This document shows positions 45,362-53,663 of a stretch of 64,000 nucleotides of DNA, in pieces. Positions within the stretch are counted from its first letter, which is position 1. Every line of letters begins with the position of its first letter. Source of the stretch: Pinibacter soli (GTDB lineage: Bacteria > Bacteroidota > Bacteroidia > Chitinophagales > Chitinophagaceae); the NCBI RefSeq assembly GCF_029961145.1, contig NZ_JASBRG010000002.1, forward strand, positions 62,001 through 126,000, written 5' to 3'. The notes under the pieces were generated by a model. The model saw nothing but the letters and a program-made list of their open reading frames with translations. It ran no database searches and was not told the origin of the DNA. The translations under genes and the position numbers were made by a program.

Positions 45362-46375
45362 ATGTTGAAAAGTTTTTCTTTTTTAGGGTTGGCAATTGTG
45401 TGTGCTTCGACGTTTGTCTCCTGTACAAAATCCTCGACCTCTACAGATAAAGTTGGTAACTGGATAAGAAGGGGCGACTTTTCTGGCGTTCCAAGAAGTG
45501 GAGCTGTTTGCGCGGTAACTAATGATAGTGCTTACGTGGGTCTTGGCTTTGATGGTATTAACCGTTTAAGCGATTTTTACGTATTTGATATTGGCAAAGG
45601 TATCTGGTTCCAAAGAGCGTCTATGCCAGGACCAGCAAGAAACCTGGGTATTTCATTCAGTATTAATGGAAAAGTTTACGCGGGCTTCGGATATGACGGG
45701 GGTACTACTTACTACAACGATTTTTACATGTTTGATCCAGCTACGAATAAATGGACCACATTAAAAAATTTCCCTAGCACCGGTCGTTATGCAGCATTGG
45801 GCTTCAGCATAAATGGCAAAGGCTACATTTGCTCAGGTAACAATGGTAATGCATTACAGGAACTTTGGGAATACAATCCGGCAAATGATTCCTGGACTCA
45901 AAAATCTGGTATCCCTGGTTACAAACGTATGGGAGCAGTTTCATTCGTGATCAACAACATTGGCTATGTAGTAACCGGCAGCAATAACGGCGTTTACAAC
46001 AATGACATGTGGGCTTACGATCCAACAACTGACACATGGACGGAAAAGAAAAAAATCACAAACGTAAGCGATCAGAGCTACGACGACACTTATACTACAA
46101 TCACAAGAGCTTATGCATCTGTTTTTGTACTTAATGGAAAAGCTGAGCTTGCTACAGGTAGTAATGGTGGTTACAATTCTAAAACATGGGAATACGATCC
46201 GGGAGCTGATCAGTGGACTGAAAAAACTCCTTTCGAAGGAACGGCTCGTGAACAAGCGGTTGGTTTCACTTTGAAAAACAGAGGTTTCATTGCAACAGGT
46301 AAAAACTCTACTATCCAATTGGATGACGTAAGAGAATTCAAACCAAACGATACAGACGACACTACAGACGATTAA
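45362..46375 (+). CDS. Kelch-repeat lipoprotein
   Basis: Starting at MLKSFSFLGLAI gives about 337 residues with lipobox FVSC. Five to six Kelch repeats form a beta-propeller, visible as NKWTTLKNFPSTGRYA, DSWTQKSGIPGYKRMG, DTWTEKKKI and DQWTEKTPFEGTAREQ spaced about 48-60 residues apart. The tail is acidic (NDTDDTTDD). Kelch propellers bind glycans or proteins; the ligand is unknown. It is divergent from the DUF4270 gene and may belong to the same surface unit. Confidence 0.88.
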   Translation: MLKSFSFLGLAIVCASTFVSCTKSSTSTDKVGNWIRRGDFSGVPRSGAVCAVTNDSAYVGLGFDGINRLSDFYVFDIGKGIWFQRASMPGPARNLGISFSINGKVYAGFGYDGGTTYYNDFYMFDPATNKWTTLKNFPSTGRYAALGFSINGKGYICSGNNGNALQELWEYNPANDSWTQKSGIPGYKRMGAVSFVINNIGYVVTGSNNGVYNNDMWAYDPTTDTWTEKKKITNVSDQSYDDTYTTITRAYASVFVLNGKAELATGSNGGYNSKTWEYDPGADQWTEKTPFEGTAREQAVGFTLKNRGFIATGKNSTIQLDDVREFKPNDTDDTTDD

Positions 46376-46383
46376 TCGCTGTA

Positions 46384-46443
46384 AACTTTATAAACCAAGA
46401 AGGGGTGGCTTTCATAAGTCACCCCTTCTTGGTTTATAAAGTT
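46384..46443 (+). terminator. 24-bp perfect stem terminator of the Kelch gene
   Basis: Arms 46384-46407 and 46420-46443 are exact reverse complements around a 12-base loop. The stem core is ACCAAGAAGGGGTG. The A-rich left foot and TTTATAAAGTT right foot provide weak U-tracts. Confidence 0.88.
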
Positions 46444-46593
46444 GTGAGTATCGAGTTATGAATGCATTATTATCGTAAACCTGAACAGGCTTTCAAAAGT
46501 TTACGGACCATCATAAAAGCCAAGCTCACTCAAAACTCAGAACTTATTACTCAAAACTTCTTATTTTACACAACTGATAAAATTCTACTCACG

Positions 46594-47136
46594 ATGCTTC
46601 CTGTTAATCTCAAGGACTTTGATAAAAAAGTCACGGAAAATAAAAGCAAGCTGCGCCGCTTTCTCACGAAGGTTGAGAAAAACCCACCAAGGCATTTGGA
46701 TAAAATTGCTGATCAGATCAACACTGAGGTTTGGCAGGAAGTAGACTGCCTGTCTTGCGCAAACTGCTGTAAAAAAATGTCACCCACTTTTACCAGCAAA
46801 GACCTGAAGCGCATTTCAGCGCACCTTAACATGACTGAGGAAGAGTTTCGCGATAAGTGGTTGGAATATGACAAGAAAGACAAGGATTGGATGAACAAAA
46901 CGCAGCCCTGCCAGTTCCTCGACCTTAAAACAAACATGTGTTCAATTTATGAGGTTCGCCCGGCAGACTGTTCTGGCTTTCCGCATCTAAATAAAAAGAA
47001 AATGGTGGACTACATACATGTTCACAAACAGAATATTCAATACTGCCCGGCAACTTATAAAATGGTGGAAAAGCTTTCAGAACGTGCAGCTGCGGGTGCA
47101 AAAGCGAGTCGCGAGAGGAAAGAACGTGAGGCGTGA
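46594..47136 (+). CDS. YkgJ-family cysteine cluster protein
   Basis: Starting at MLPVNLKDFDKK gives 180 residues; an upstream ATG at 46462 would extend through repeat words. The cysteine pattern CLSCANCCKKMSP followed by CQFLDLKTNMCSIYEVRPADCSGFP is that of the YkgJ/CxxCxxCC zinc- or iron-binding family (UPF0153). The activity is unknown; members are proposed metal-binding proteins. A terminator and the NifU gene follow on the opposite strand. Confidence 0.88.
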   Translation: MLPVNLKDFDKKVTENKSKLRRFLTKVEKNPPRHLDKIADQINTEVWQEVDCLSCANCCKKMSPTFTSKDLKRISAHLNMTEEEFRDKWLEYDKKDKDWMNKTQPCQFLDLKTNMCSIYEVRPADCSGFPHLNKKKMVDYIHVHKQNIQYCPATYKMVEKLSERAAAGAKASRERKEREA

Positions 47137-47191
47137 ATAGTGAATCGTCAGTCGTGAATCGTGTCCTAATTTCACTTCTTTGTGTACATAA

Positions 47192-47220
47192 AAAAGGCTT
47201 CGAATTGTTCGAAGCCTTTT
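47192..47220. terminator. Bidirectional terminator between YkgJ-type and NifU-type genes
   Basis: AAAAGGCTTCGAA and TTCGAAGCCTTTT form a perfect 13-bp stem around TTG. Outside it the words GAATCGTCAGTCGTGAATCG and CGATTCATCATTGACCATTC make a second, imperfect arm pair. Confidence 0.9.
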
Positions 47221-47280
47221 AAAATATTTTACAATATCGCAGAAACGATATTCACGATTCATCATTGACCATTCACCTCA

Positions 47281-47877
47281 TTATTCTGCCTCAGCAACCA
47301 CTTCTTTAACTTCAGGAATCATTCTCTTCATCATTCCTTCGATACCTGCTTTCAGAGTGATCATGCTGGAAGGGCAACCACTGCAGCTTCCCTGCAACAT
47401 AAGGTTTACAACACCTTCGTTATAGCTTCTGAACTGAATCGCGCCGCCGTCCATTTCCACAGCTGGTTTTACGTAGTTCTCCAACAATTCTTTAATGCGT
47501 TTTACAACATCGTCATCATCAGCAGAAACAACATTGCTTGACTCTGGTTTTACAGTAACCAATTCTTCTTCGTTAACAACCGGTTTATTTTCTTCCAGGT
47601 ATTCTTTCAAAAACTGGCGAATAGAAGGAATTACATCATCCCAATCAGTTTCGGATGTTTTTGTAAGCGTAACAAAGTTACTTGCTATAAAAACGGCTTT
47701 AATAAAAGGAAAGCCGAAAAGTTCTGTTGCGAGAGGAGAAGGTTTAGCACTTTCCACATCAGGGAAATCTACACTTCTGCCGGGATATAAAAGCTTGTTA
47801 GCAACAAACTTCATAGTTTCCGGATTAGGTGTCATCTCTGTATAAATGCTAATAACGGGATTTCCTGTTTTTATCAT
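47281..47877 (-). CDS. NifU-like Fe-S scaffold/carrier protein (Nfu type)
   Basis: A 198-residue protein with an Nfu N-terminal domain (EMTPNPETMKFVANKLLYPG at about 14-33) and a C-terminal NifU domain. The latter has VEMDGGAIQFRSY and the cluster-binding CxxC motif in GSCSGCPSSMITLK. Nfu proteins deliver iron-sulfur clusters to target enzymes. The neighbours handle metals and redox (Fur-type, SCO, MerC). A TATTTTTG box lies about 20 bases upstream. Confidence 0.94.
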   Translation of the reverse strand: MIKTGNPVISIYTEMTPNPETMKFVANKLLYPGRSVDFPDVESAKPSPLATELFGFPFIKAVFIASNFVTLTKTSETDWDDVIPSIRQFLKEYLEENKPVVNEEELVTVKPESSNVVSADDDDVVKRIKELLENYVKPAVEMDGGAIQFRSYNEGVVNLMLQGSCSGCPSSMITLKAGIEGMMKRMIPEVKEVVAEAE

Positions 47878-47897
47878 AACTCACAGTATTTAGTTGA

Positions 47898-47905
47898 CAA
47901 AAATA
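47898..47905 (-). promoter_or_regulatory. Candidate -7 box for the NifU-type gene
   Basis: TATTTTTG fits TAnnTTTG, 20 bases before the ATG. A TTTG lies 15 bases further upstream, shorter than the usual spacing. Confidence 0.4.
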
Positions 47906-47956
47906 CGAAAAGCTTTGGGTCAAACATTTCGATAACCAAAAATTATAAAGTTTTAC

Positions 47957-48349
47957 TCAATGATTACAATCCGTTGCGTGACAATGGTTGGCTTTCTGGC
48001 AATTTCTATAATTCAGCCAATGCGCGGTAACAATCAAAATAACGGCTGGAACAAGGAGCAAGATATGCCATGTGCTAAATATTTGTTTTGCAAAAAGAAA
48101 GCAAACTCCGGTCACAAAAAGCACGATGGGTAATAAACTATGATGGTGTTTCTTATATCCGTGATATAAGGCGTAAATGCCTACAACCATAGCCAGAAAG
48201 ATCATAAAAAACTCAAACTTCACGTTTTCAACGATATTAATACCGAAAATGGGCAAACTGGCTACCAACAATGGCAAAATTGCGCAGTGAATTGCGCAGG
48301 CTACGGAAGTAAATATTCCCATTGCATCCCAATTTGGTTTCAAATTCAT
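47957..48349 (-). CDS. MerC-domain membrane protein
   Basis: Starting at MNLKPNWDAMGI gives 130 residues. The MerC motif FTSVACAIHCAILPLL in the first helix, with its paired cysteines, is clear, and three more hydrophobic segments follow (around VENVKFEFFMIFLAMVVGIY, SLLPIVLFVTGVCFLF and HILLLVPAVILIVTAHW). MerC domains transport or sense mercury, but in Bacteroidota the metal is uncertain. The C-terminal CQKANHCHATDCNH could bind metal. It is divergent from SCO and followed by the NifU-type gene on the same strand. Confidence 0.88.
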   Translation of the reverse strand: MNLKPNWDAMGIFTSVACAIHCAILPLLVASLPIFGINIVENVKFEFFMIFLAMVVGIYALYHGYKKHHHSLLPIVLFVTGVCFLFAKQIFSTWHILLLVPAVILIVTAHWLNYRNCQKANHCHATDCNH

Positions 48350-48442
48350 CAAGTAGACAGCAAAGGTATACAAAACTTGCAACTCTGTTGCAAGTTCTTA
48401 TTAAGTATTTTACTTTTTAACAAATAACACTACCACATAGCT

Positions 48443-48450
48443 TAATTTTG
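48443..48450 (+). promoter_or_regulatory. Candidate -7 box for the SCO-type gene
   Basis: TAATTTTG fits TAnnTTTG and ends 18 bases before the ATG. Confidence 0.45.
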
Positions 48451-48468
48451 CATTCTCAAAAGGTACTT

Positions 48469-49125
48469 ATGAAGAAAAAGATCCTGATCTATTCGCTTTT
48501 TTTCATTTTGTTGTTCGTAGGTTTTGTTTTCGCCCTTACCCGCTTCATACCTGGTTTTGGCGAGGTTAAACTGCCGGTTCTAAGTTATGTGCAGCCTTTT
48601 TCTTTTACAAATCAGGATGGCAAAGTGATTACACAGCAAAACGTGATGGGTAAAGTTTATGTGGCAGAATATTTTTTCACGACCTGTAAGAGCATTTGTC
48701 CTAAAATGAACACCAACATGAAGGACGTCTACAATACATTGAAGAATGAGCCTGATTTTCTCATTTTATCCCATACCGTCGACCCTGAGACCGATACCGT
48801 TGGCAGAATGAAAGTCTACGCAGATTCTTTGGGAGCCAACCCTTCAAAATGGCTTTTTCTCACTGGCGCCAAAGACAGTTTATATTATGCAGCCCGTGTC
48901 AGCTATTTGCTGGACGACCCAAAAAATAACAATCAAAATATTGCAGATCAGTTTATTCATACGCAGTTTTTTGCTCTGGTGGATAAATCTGGACGCGTTA
49001 GAAAAATTTATGATGGCTTGAAAAAGAATGAACTGTCGGAGATGGAACAAGATGTAAAAAATCTTTTGAAAGAAAGCGATGGTGGCCGTTTTGCAAATGG
49101 TTTGTTTAACAATAACCCCGGTTAA
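48469..49125 (+). CDS. SCO-family copper chaperone/thioredoxin-like protein
   Basis: Starting at MKKKILIYSLFFIL gives 218 residues anchored by one N-terminal membrane segment. The SCO fold has the CxxxC copper site in TTCKSICPKMNTNM and the distal histidine in FIHTQFFALVDKSG. SCO proteins insert copper into cytochrome oxidase subunit II or act as thiol-disulfide reductases. It is followed after 20 bases by a Fur-type regulator gene, suggesting metal-dependent control of the pair. Confidence 0.93.
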   Translation: MKKKILIYSLFFILLFVGFVFALTRFIPGFGEVKLPVLSYVQPFSFTNQDGKVITQQNVMGKVYVAEYFFTTCKSICPKMNTNMKDVYNTLKNEPDFLILSHTVDPETDTVGRMKVYADSLGANPSKWLFLTGAKDSLYYAARVSYLLDDPKNNNQNIADQFIHTQFFALVDKSGRVRKIYDGLKKNELSEMEQDVKNLLKESDGGRFANGLFNNNPG

Positions 49126-49132
49126 AATTTCG

Positions 49133-49140
49133 TAAATTTG
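49133..49140 (+). promoter_or_regulatory. Candidate -7 box for the Fur-type gene
   Basis: TAAATTTG fits TAnnTTTG and ends five bases before the ATG; it lies between the SCO stop and the Fur-type start. Confidence 0.4.
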
Positions 49141-49145
49141 CTGGC

Positions 49146-49562
49146 ATGGAAGAGCAAATTCAAAAAATATTAAAGCATAACCAGCTGAGTGTTACAGGCG
49201 GAAGAACTAAAATTCTTGAGCTTTTTCTTGCTCAGGATGATGCGCTTGCTCATGCTGATATAGAAAGAAAAACCGGCGAAAAATTTGACCGGGTAACGGT
49301 ATACCGTACGTTGCAAACATTCCTTGAAAAAGGTATCATTCACAGCATCCCTACTGCCGACAACTCGGTAAAATACGCATTGTGTAAAGACAACTGTTCA
49401 GAAGGTCATCACCATGATCACCACGTGCATTTCATGTGCAGCGTGTGTGGCAAAACGCTGTGTATAGACGAAGTCTCCGTGCCGGTTGTTAATCTGCCCG
49501 CAGGATACAAAGTGGAGCAAATTCAAATGATCGTGACGGGTGTATGCAAGGATTGCGCTTAA
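49146..49562 (+). CDS. Fur-family metalloregulator
   Basis: A 138-residue regulator with the winged helix DRVTVYRTLQTFLEKGIIH at about 48-66 and the dimerisation domain containing EGHHHDHHVHFMCSVCGKTLC. CxxC pairs (CSVC and CKDC) supply the structural zinc site. The sequence is compatible with Fur, Zur or PerR; the histidine-rich HHHDHH and strong CxxC pair lean to zinc or iron, not peroxide, but this is weak. The flanking SCO and MerC genes suggest a metal-homeostasis regulon. Confidence 0.92.
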   Translation: MEEQIQKILKHNQLSVTGGRTKILELFLAQDDALAHADIERKTGEKFDRVTVYRTLQTFLEKGIIHSIPTADNSVKYALCKDNCSEGHHHDHHVHFMCSVCGKTLCIDEVSVPVVNLPAGYKVEQIQMIVTGVCKDCA

Positions 49563-49665
49563 TTAATGGAGAATGGAAAGTTGAAAATGATTTTCAACTT
49601 TATAAAATCTTTCTTTAGCCAAGTCCCTTCATTTTCAACTTTCAATTTTCCATTTTCAATTAATT
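49563..49665. repeat. Inverted repeat of the AAAGTTGAAAATG word family
   Basis: GGAAAGTTGAAAATGATTTT (49574-49593) faces TTCATTTTCAACTTTCAATT (49629-49648). The Fur-type and pdxH genes converge here. Close relatives lie at 29464 and 40238. Confidence 0.75.
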
Positions 49666-50308
49666 ACGGCGCTAATCTTTTTATCACCCAAAAGTTCGCG
49701 CCATCGATCTGGTATTGAATGCGGTCGTGTAGGCGACTTGATCTTCCCTGCCAGAATTCAATGCTCACGGGCATTACGCGGAAACCTCCCCAATGTGAAG
49801 GACGAGCAATTTCATGGCCCTCAAACTTTTTCTCCATCTGCATTTCGCGGGCCTCAAGCCACTCACGATTTTCGATAATGGAACTTTGAGGTGATGTCCA
49901 TGCACCAATGCGGCTGCCTCTCGGGCGGCTGTTAAAATATTCGTCGCTTTCCTCAGCACTTACTTTTTCAACTGTGCCGGAAATAATTACTTGTCGTTGA
50001 AGTTCTTTCCAGAAAAACACCAGCGTGGCTTTTGGATTCTCCAGCAATTGTTGCCCCTTATGGCTCTCGTAGTTCGTAAAAAACACGAACCCTTTATGAT
50101 CATAACCTTTCAGTAAAACAGTTCTTGCCGCGGGTGTACCATCCGCAGAGGAGGTTGCCAATGTCATTGCATTTACTTCATCCAGATTGCTCTTTATCGC
50201 TTCGTTCCACCACTTTTCAAACTGATCGAACGGGTTACCCATTACATCCTTCTCTGATAATGATTGCAATTGATAGTCTTTTCTGATATCCGCAATTGAT
50301 GGTTGCAT
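49664..50308 (-). CDS. pdxH: Pyridoxamine 5'-phosphate oxidase
   Basis: FMN enzyme that makes pyridoxal phosphate from pyridoxamine or pyridoxine phosphate. The 214-residue protein has AMTLATSSADGTPAARTVLLKGYDHKGFVFFTNYESHKGQQL (in parts) and SRIGAWTSPQSSII; the C-terminus RLSDRIQY-type motif reads SRLHDRIQYQID. Its start is six bases after the stop codon of the upstream DUF3109 gene on the same strand, so the two are co-transcribed. Confidence 0.97.
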   Translation of the reverse strand: MQPSIADIRKDYQLQSLSEKDVMGNPFDQFEKWWNEAIKSNLDEVNAMTLATSSADGTPAARTVLLKGYDHKGFVFFTNYESHKGQQLLENPKATLVFFWKELQRQVIISGTVEKVSAEESDEYFNSRPRGSRIGAWTSPQSSIIENREWLEAREMQMEKKFEGHEIARPSHWGGFRVMPVSIEFWQGRSSRLHDRIQYQIDGANFWVIKRLAP

Positions 50309-50314
50309 ATTCGT

Positions 50315-50899
50315 CTATTTACTTTTATCCAGGTAATACTCATGAGCGATCTGATCCAATGCCGCATAAAAATCTTCGCCGTATTTTCTGATGAGTGCTT
50401 CTTTCAAAAATGCATATACCGGCACTTTTAGCTTTTGCCCTAATACACAGGCTGGACTGCACATGCCTTCTCTTGGCTCGTAATTCAATAGTTCTGCAGT
50501 CTTTGTTTTGGTAACTTTTATGGGATATAGATGGCAGCTGATAGGTTTTTTCCACGCAATTTTACCGTCATAATAAGCTTGCTCAAAAGCGCATTTGATC
50601 ACGCCCTCTTTATCTCTGAATCCGTAGGCACACATTTTACCGCCGATCGTTGGTGTGACCCAACCAAACTCGTCGATATATTCGTATTTGCCTATTTTTC
50701 TAATTGCTTCAAGGCCTTCCTCTGTGAGATAAGGTTTCACAATTTCAAATACCTCGTCCACAATTTTCTTCTCCTCTTTTGTAAGCGGAGCACCTGCGTC
50801 ACCATCTTCACAACAACCACCCTTGCATTTTGTAAGATCACATACAAACTGCTCTTCTACCACCTGGTCGCTCAACATTACATTGTCAATTGCTATCAC
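50315..50899 (-). CDS. DUF3109 family cysteine-rich protein
   Basis: A 194-residue protein with a GTG start at 50899. The conserved CDLTKCKGGCCEDGDAGAPL near residue 20, then KMCAYGF, IKCAFEQAYYDG, ISCHLYPIKV and CSPACVLGQ give eight or more cysteines spaced for metal or iron-sulfur binding. Its function is unknown. It forms a two-gene unit with pdxH; the link to cofactor metabolism is by context only. Confidence 0.88.
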   Translation of the reverse strand: MIAIDNVMLSDQVVEEQFVCDLTKCKGGCCEDGDAGAPLTKEEKKIVDEVFEIVKPYLTEEGLEAIRKIGKYEYIDEFGWVTPTIGGKMCAYGFRDKEGVIKCAFEQAYYDGKIAWKKPISCHLYPIKVTKTKTAELLNYEPREGMCSPACVLGQKLKVPVYAFLKEALIRKYGEDFYAALDQIAHEYYLDKSK

Positions 50900-50913
50900 T
50901 TGTCAATTTTTCG

Positions 50914-50921
50914 CAAAGGTA
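50914..50921 (-). promoter_or_regulatory. Candidate -7 box for the DUF3109-pdxH unit
   Basis: TACCTTTG fits TAnnTTTG and ends 14 bases before the GTG start. Confidence 0.45.
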
Positions 50922-50929
50922 CAAAGCAC

Positions 50930-51073
50930 AATTTGAAAATGTGCTGATTTTAAAATTTGAAAATTGACGAGTGCGGTCTTTGTATATGATTTATAACACT
51001 TTCAAAGTCAGATGTGAGCCAAGCTCTTGCGATCCCATTTTCAAATCTTCAAATTTTCAAATTATCAAATTAT
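50930..51073. repeat. Inverted repeat of the AATTTGAAAATTTG word family, copy 2
   Basis: AATTTGAAAATG and ATTTTAAAATTTGAAAATTG on the left face CATTTTCAAATCTTCAAATT and TTCAAATTATCAAATTA on the right. It separates gldD from the DUF3109 gene; the same words occur near 28720 and 53808. Confidence 0.7.
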
Positions 51074-51077
51074 ACTC

Positions 51078-51740
51078 TTATCTCCACTTCAGCGTGTTAA
51101 TCAGATGCCTTACATCTTCTTGTAAAAATTGATTTACAGTTGCGAGAGAATCTTCGTTTGGTGGCGCATCAAAATACAAGGCGCCGCGGAGGAAATGTTT
51201 AACGGAATCCGAAACGAGGAACTGGCTGGCCGTTGCAGCATTACCTCCTATCTTGAACCAGATGCCATTCACACCGTTGGGTGTTACAAACACGCTGTCA
51301 TCAATTGAGGTAGCTTTCAGGCTGTGTTTAAATGTGAGCTTATACGAACCTTCCATAAGATCTACGAACTTGTTTAGTCCAATAGAGTCAACGTATTTGC
51401 CATCTTTGGTTCTTACTTTATACCGCGCCTTACCACCTATTTCGTTGTAGCTGATGTAAACCTTAGCATTGAATTGGGGCACATCAACATTTATCCAGTA
51501 AGGGTTTTCGGGCTGCTCCTCAAAATAAGTACTGTCCTGAACGACGTTCGCATATACGGGATATTCAAATGTATAAGGATAACCGGGGCGATCAAACTTT
51601 TGGTAAGCATGTTTAGGAAAATCTATCTTAAAATATCCTTTCTTTTTGGGCGTGTATACGCTGTTGCAGGAAACTATTAATAACAGAGACAACGCAATAC
51701 CGATGAAAAAGAATGTATGCTTAAATTTAATCGTAGTCAT
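51078..51740 (-). CDS. gldD: Gliding motility lipoprotein GldD
   Basis: A 220-residue lipoprotein with lipobox LLIVSC. The GldD pattern is clear: YTPKKKGYFKIDFPKHAYQKF directly after the signal (shown in parts), YTFEYPVYANV, then FDAPPNEDSLATVNQFLQEDVRHLINTL at the C-terminus (in parts). GldD is needed for gliding and T9SS function in F. johnsoniae; its mechanism is unknown. It starts 39 bases after gldE on the same strand and ends the mutY-ssb-gldE-gldD block. Confidence 0.95.
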   Translation of the reverse strand: MTTIKFKHTFFFIGIALSLLLIVSCNSVYTPKKKGYFKIDFPKHAYQKFDRPGYPYTFEYPVYANVVQDSTYFEEQPENPYWINVDVPQFNAKVYISYNEIGGKARYKVRTKDGKYVDSIGLNKFVDLMEGSYKLTFKHSLKATSIDDSVFVTPNGVNGIWFKIGGNAATASQFLVSDSVKHFLRGALYFDAPPNEDSLATVNQFLQEDVRHLINTLKWR

Positions 51741-51779
51741 AAATAATTTGAGAAAGAGAAATTATACAAACATGCAAGG

Positions 51780-53099
51780 TTACTGTACAATGGTAACTTT
51801 TACTTTGAGAATTCGATTCTTGTCAGCTTCCAAAATAGTGAAATGAAAATCCCCTGCTTTGATCACTTCATTTTGCGGAGGAATATATCCCGCGAGTTCA
51901 AGAATCAAACCACCAAGTGAATCACTGTCACCACGAACAGAATCAAATGTTTGAACAGGAAGATGCATAGCTTTGCAAACGTCATTGATCATTGTTTTTC
52001 CTTCGAACATATAGTTAAAGTCATCTATTTTACCATTGCCCGATTCTTCGTCATCAAACTCATCTTTAATATCTCCAATTATTTCTTCCATAATATCCTC
52101 AAGTGTTACAATGCCACTGGTTCCACCAAACTCATCCACCACTACAGCGAAGTGAACATGCTTTGCCTGGAACTCTGTCAAAAGATCTTCGATCAATTTA
52201 TGCTGATGTACAAAATAAGGCGGACGTATCAATGGGTGCCAGTCATAGGCATCGCTTTCATCCAAATGCGGAACAAGATCCTTCGTTTGAATCATTCCCA
52301 CAACATCATCAAGGCTTCCTCTATAAACAGGCAGACGCGAGTAGTGCTGCTCTTCAACGCGTTTTATAAGTTCTTTAAAAGAGAGGCTATTATCAACACC
52401 GGTTACATCAAGCCTGGTTCGCATAATTTGCTTTACAGTTATGTTTCCAAACTTGGCAATTCCTTTTAAAATATTTTTTTCTTCTTCAGTAGAGCTGCTG
52501 TCGTTTTCCAGTTCATCCAGATCGTAAGAGCGACTTTTTCTTCCGATTGAATTTTCCACGCCATCTGCGAAACCCGCCATTGCCATCCCGGTTCTTCTAA
52601 ATAGCAAATAAACAATTTCAACTAAAAAAGAGGCATCCCTTGCAAAGCGTAAATTGTTTTGACTCGCATATACTTTGGGTAAAATTTCGCCAAACAAAAC
52701 AAGAAAAAATGTGACGATCAGTATCTTTACAAGAAAGTCAACAAACCACCAACTATTGTTTACAGTTAAAAGCTGATTGATCAAAAAGTTTGAAAGAATA
52801 ATGATCGCAACGTTTACTGTAAGATTGGCAATACGTAATGAAGCATGAAGAACCTTGGGTTCACGAAGCAACGTGACAATTCTTTTCCAACCCTCTCCCT
52901 GCTTGGTTTTCAGCACATTGACGTCTTTATCTGTTAAAGAAAAAAATGCAACTAAAGAGCCCGCAAGAAAGTAAGAAATGACAAGCAGAAAAATAATGAT
53001 CGCAACGAGAAATGTAATGCCCTGCACATTCACGGTTGTTTGCAGCAAAAGCGGCGACAAGATTGTTTCTATTGAATTATAACCCGAATGAAAATCCAA
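51780..53099 (-). CDS. gldE: GldE, CNNM/HlyC-type membrane protein
   Basis: A 439-residue protein with an N-terminal DUF21 membrane domain (four hydrophobic segments in about 20-190), a CBS pair (ITVKQIMRTRLDVTGVD to VVVDEFGGTSGIVTLEDIMEEIIG, described in parts) and a C-terminal CorC/HlyC domain. GldE acts in gliding and shares its fold with CNNM magnesium transporters, so a transport role is possible. It lies between ssb and gldD, as in F. johnsoniae. Confidence 0.94.
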   Translation of the reverse strand: MDFHSGYNSIETILSPLLLQTTVNVQGITFLVAIIIFLLVISYFLAGSLVAFFSLTDKDVNVLKTKQGEGWKRIVTLLREPKVLHASLRIANLTVNVAIIILSNFLINQLLTVNNSWWFVDFLVKILIVTFFLVLFGEILPKVYASQNNLRFARDASFLVEIVYLLFRRTGMAMAGFADGVENSIGRKSRSYDLDELENDSSSTEEEKNILKGIAKFGNITVKQIMRTRLDVTGVDNSLSFKELIKRVEEQHYSRLPVYRGSLDDVVGMIQTKDLVPHLDESDAYDWHPLIRPPYFVHQHKLIEDLLTEFQAKHVHFAVVVDEFGGTSGIVTLEDIMEEIIGDIKDEFDDEESGNGKIDDFNYMFEGKTMINDVCKAMHLPVQTFDSVRGDSDSLGGLILELAGYIPPQNEVIKAGDFHFTILEADKNRILKVKVTIVQ

Positions 53100-53142
53100 A
53101 ATATCTGGTTTTGGTGAATGTTTAGTTTAATACAAAGGCAGA

Positions 53143-53192
53143 TTTTGAGGCCCGTCCGACCGGGTCTTCCGGGCGTACCTGCCAACTGCCTT
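53143..53192 (-). other. GC-rich hairpin in the ssb-gldE gap
   Basis: The GC-rich stretch (GGCCCGTCCGACCGGGTC and CTTCCGGGCGTACC) can form a GCCCG/CGGGC stem with ACCGGGT inside. It stands out in an AT-rich gap and may partly terminate ssb transcripts or stabilise the gldE end. Confidence 0.45.
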
Positions 53193-53231
53193 TACATACA
53201 ATGGCACAAATTTGCAATAAATATGTGTAAA

Positions 53232-53663
53232 TTAAAAAGGTAAATCTCCTGTAGGCTCCGGTGGAATGTCCGCAGGATTTAAGCCTTCCAATCCCTCCGT
53301 AGGATAAGACTGCAATCCCGGAGTTCCGTCCGTTCTTTTGTCCAGCATAATCAGGTTATCACCGACTACTTCTGTGGCAAATTTTTTATTCCCCTCTTTG
53401 TCTTCCCAACTTCTTGTGCGTAAACGCCCTTCTATATAAACCAGGCTGCCTTTATGCAGGTATTTTTGAGCAAGCTCGGCAAGTCCTCGCCATAAAACTA
53501 CAGTGTGCCACTCTGTTTGAGATATCAGTTTACCGGCCCTATCCTTGTAGGTTTCGGTGGTGGCTAAAGAAAATTTTGCTACTGCTATATTGCCTTCCAG
53601 ATGCTGAACATCTGGGTCTTTTCCTAAATTACCAATTAACATCACCCGGTTTACTCCTCTCAT
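53232..53663 (-). CDS. ssb: Single-stranded DNA-binding protein
   Basis: Starting at MRGVNRVMLIGNLG gives 143 residues; a longer frame to 53903 contains only repeat words. OB-fold landmarks are VMLIGNLGKDPDVQHLEG, FSLATTETYKDRAGK, TEWHTVVLWRGLAELAQKYL and VYIEGRLRTRSWED. The acidic tip PPEPTGDLPF ends in the DLPF form of the protein-recruiting C-terminus. It binds single-stranded DNA during replication and repair. It lies between mutY and gldE on the same strand. Confidence 0.97.
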   Translation of the reverse strand: MRGVNRVMLIGNLGKDPDVQHLEGNIAVAKFSLATTETYKDRAGKLISQTEWHTVVLWRGLAELAQKYLHKGSLVYIEGRLRTRSWEDKEGNKKFATEVVGDNLIMLDKRTDGTPGLQSYPTEGLEGLNPADIPPEPTGDLPF

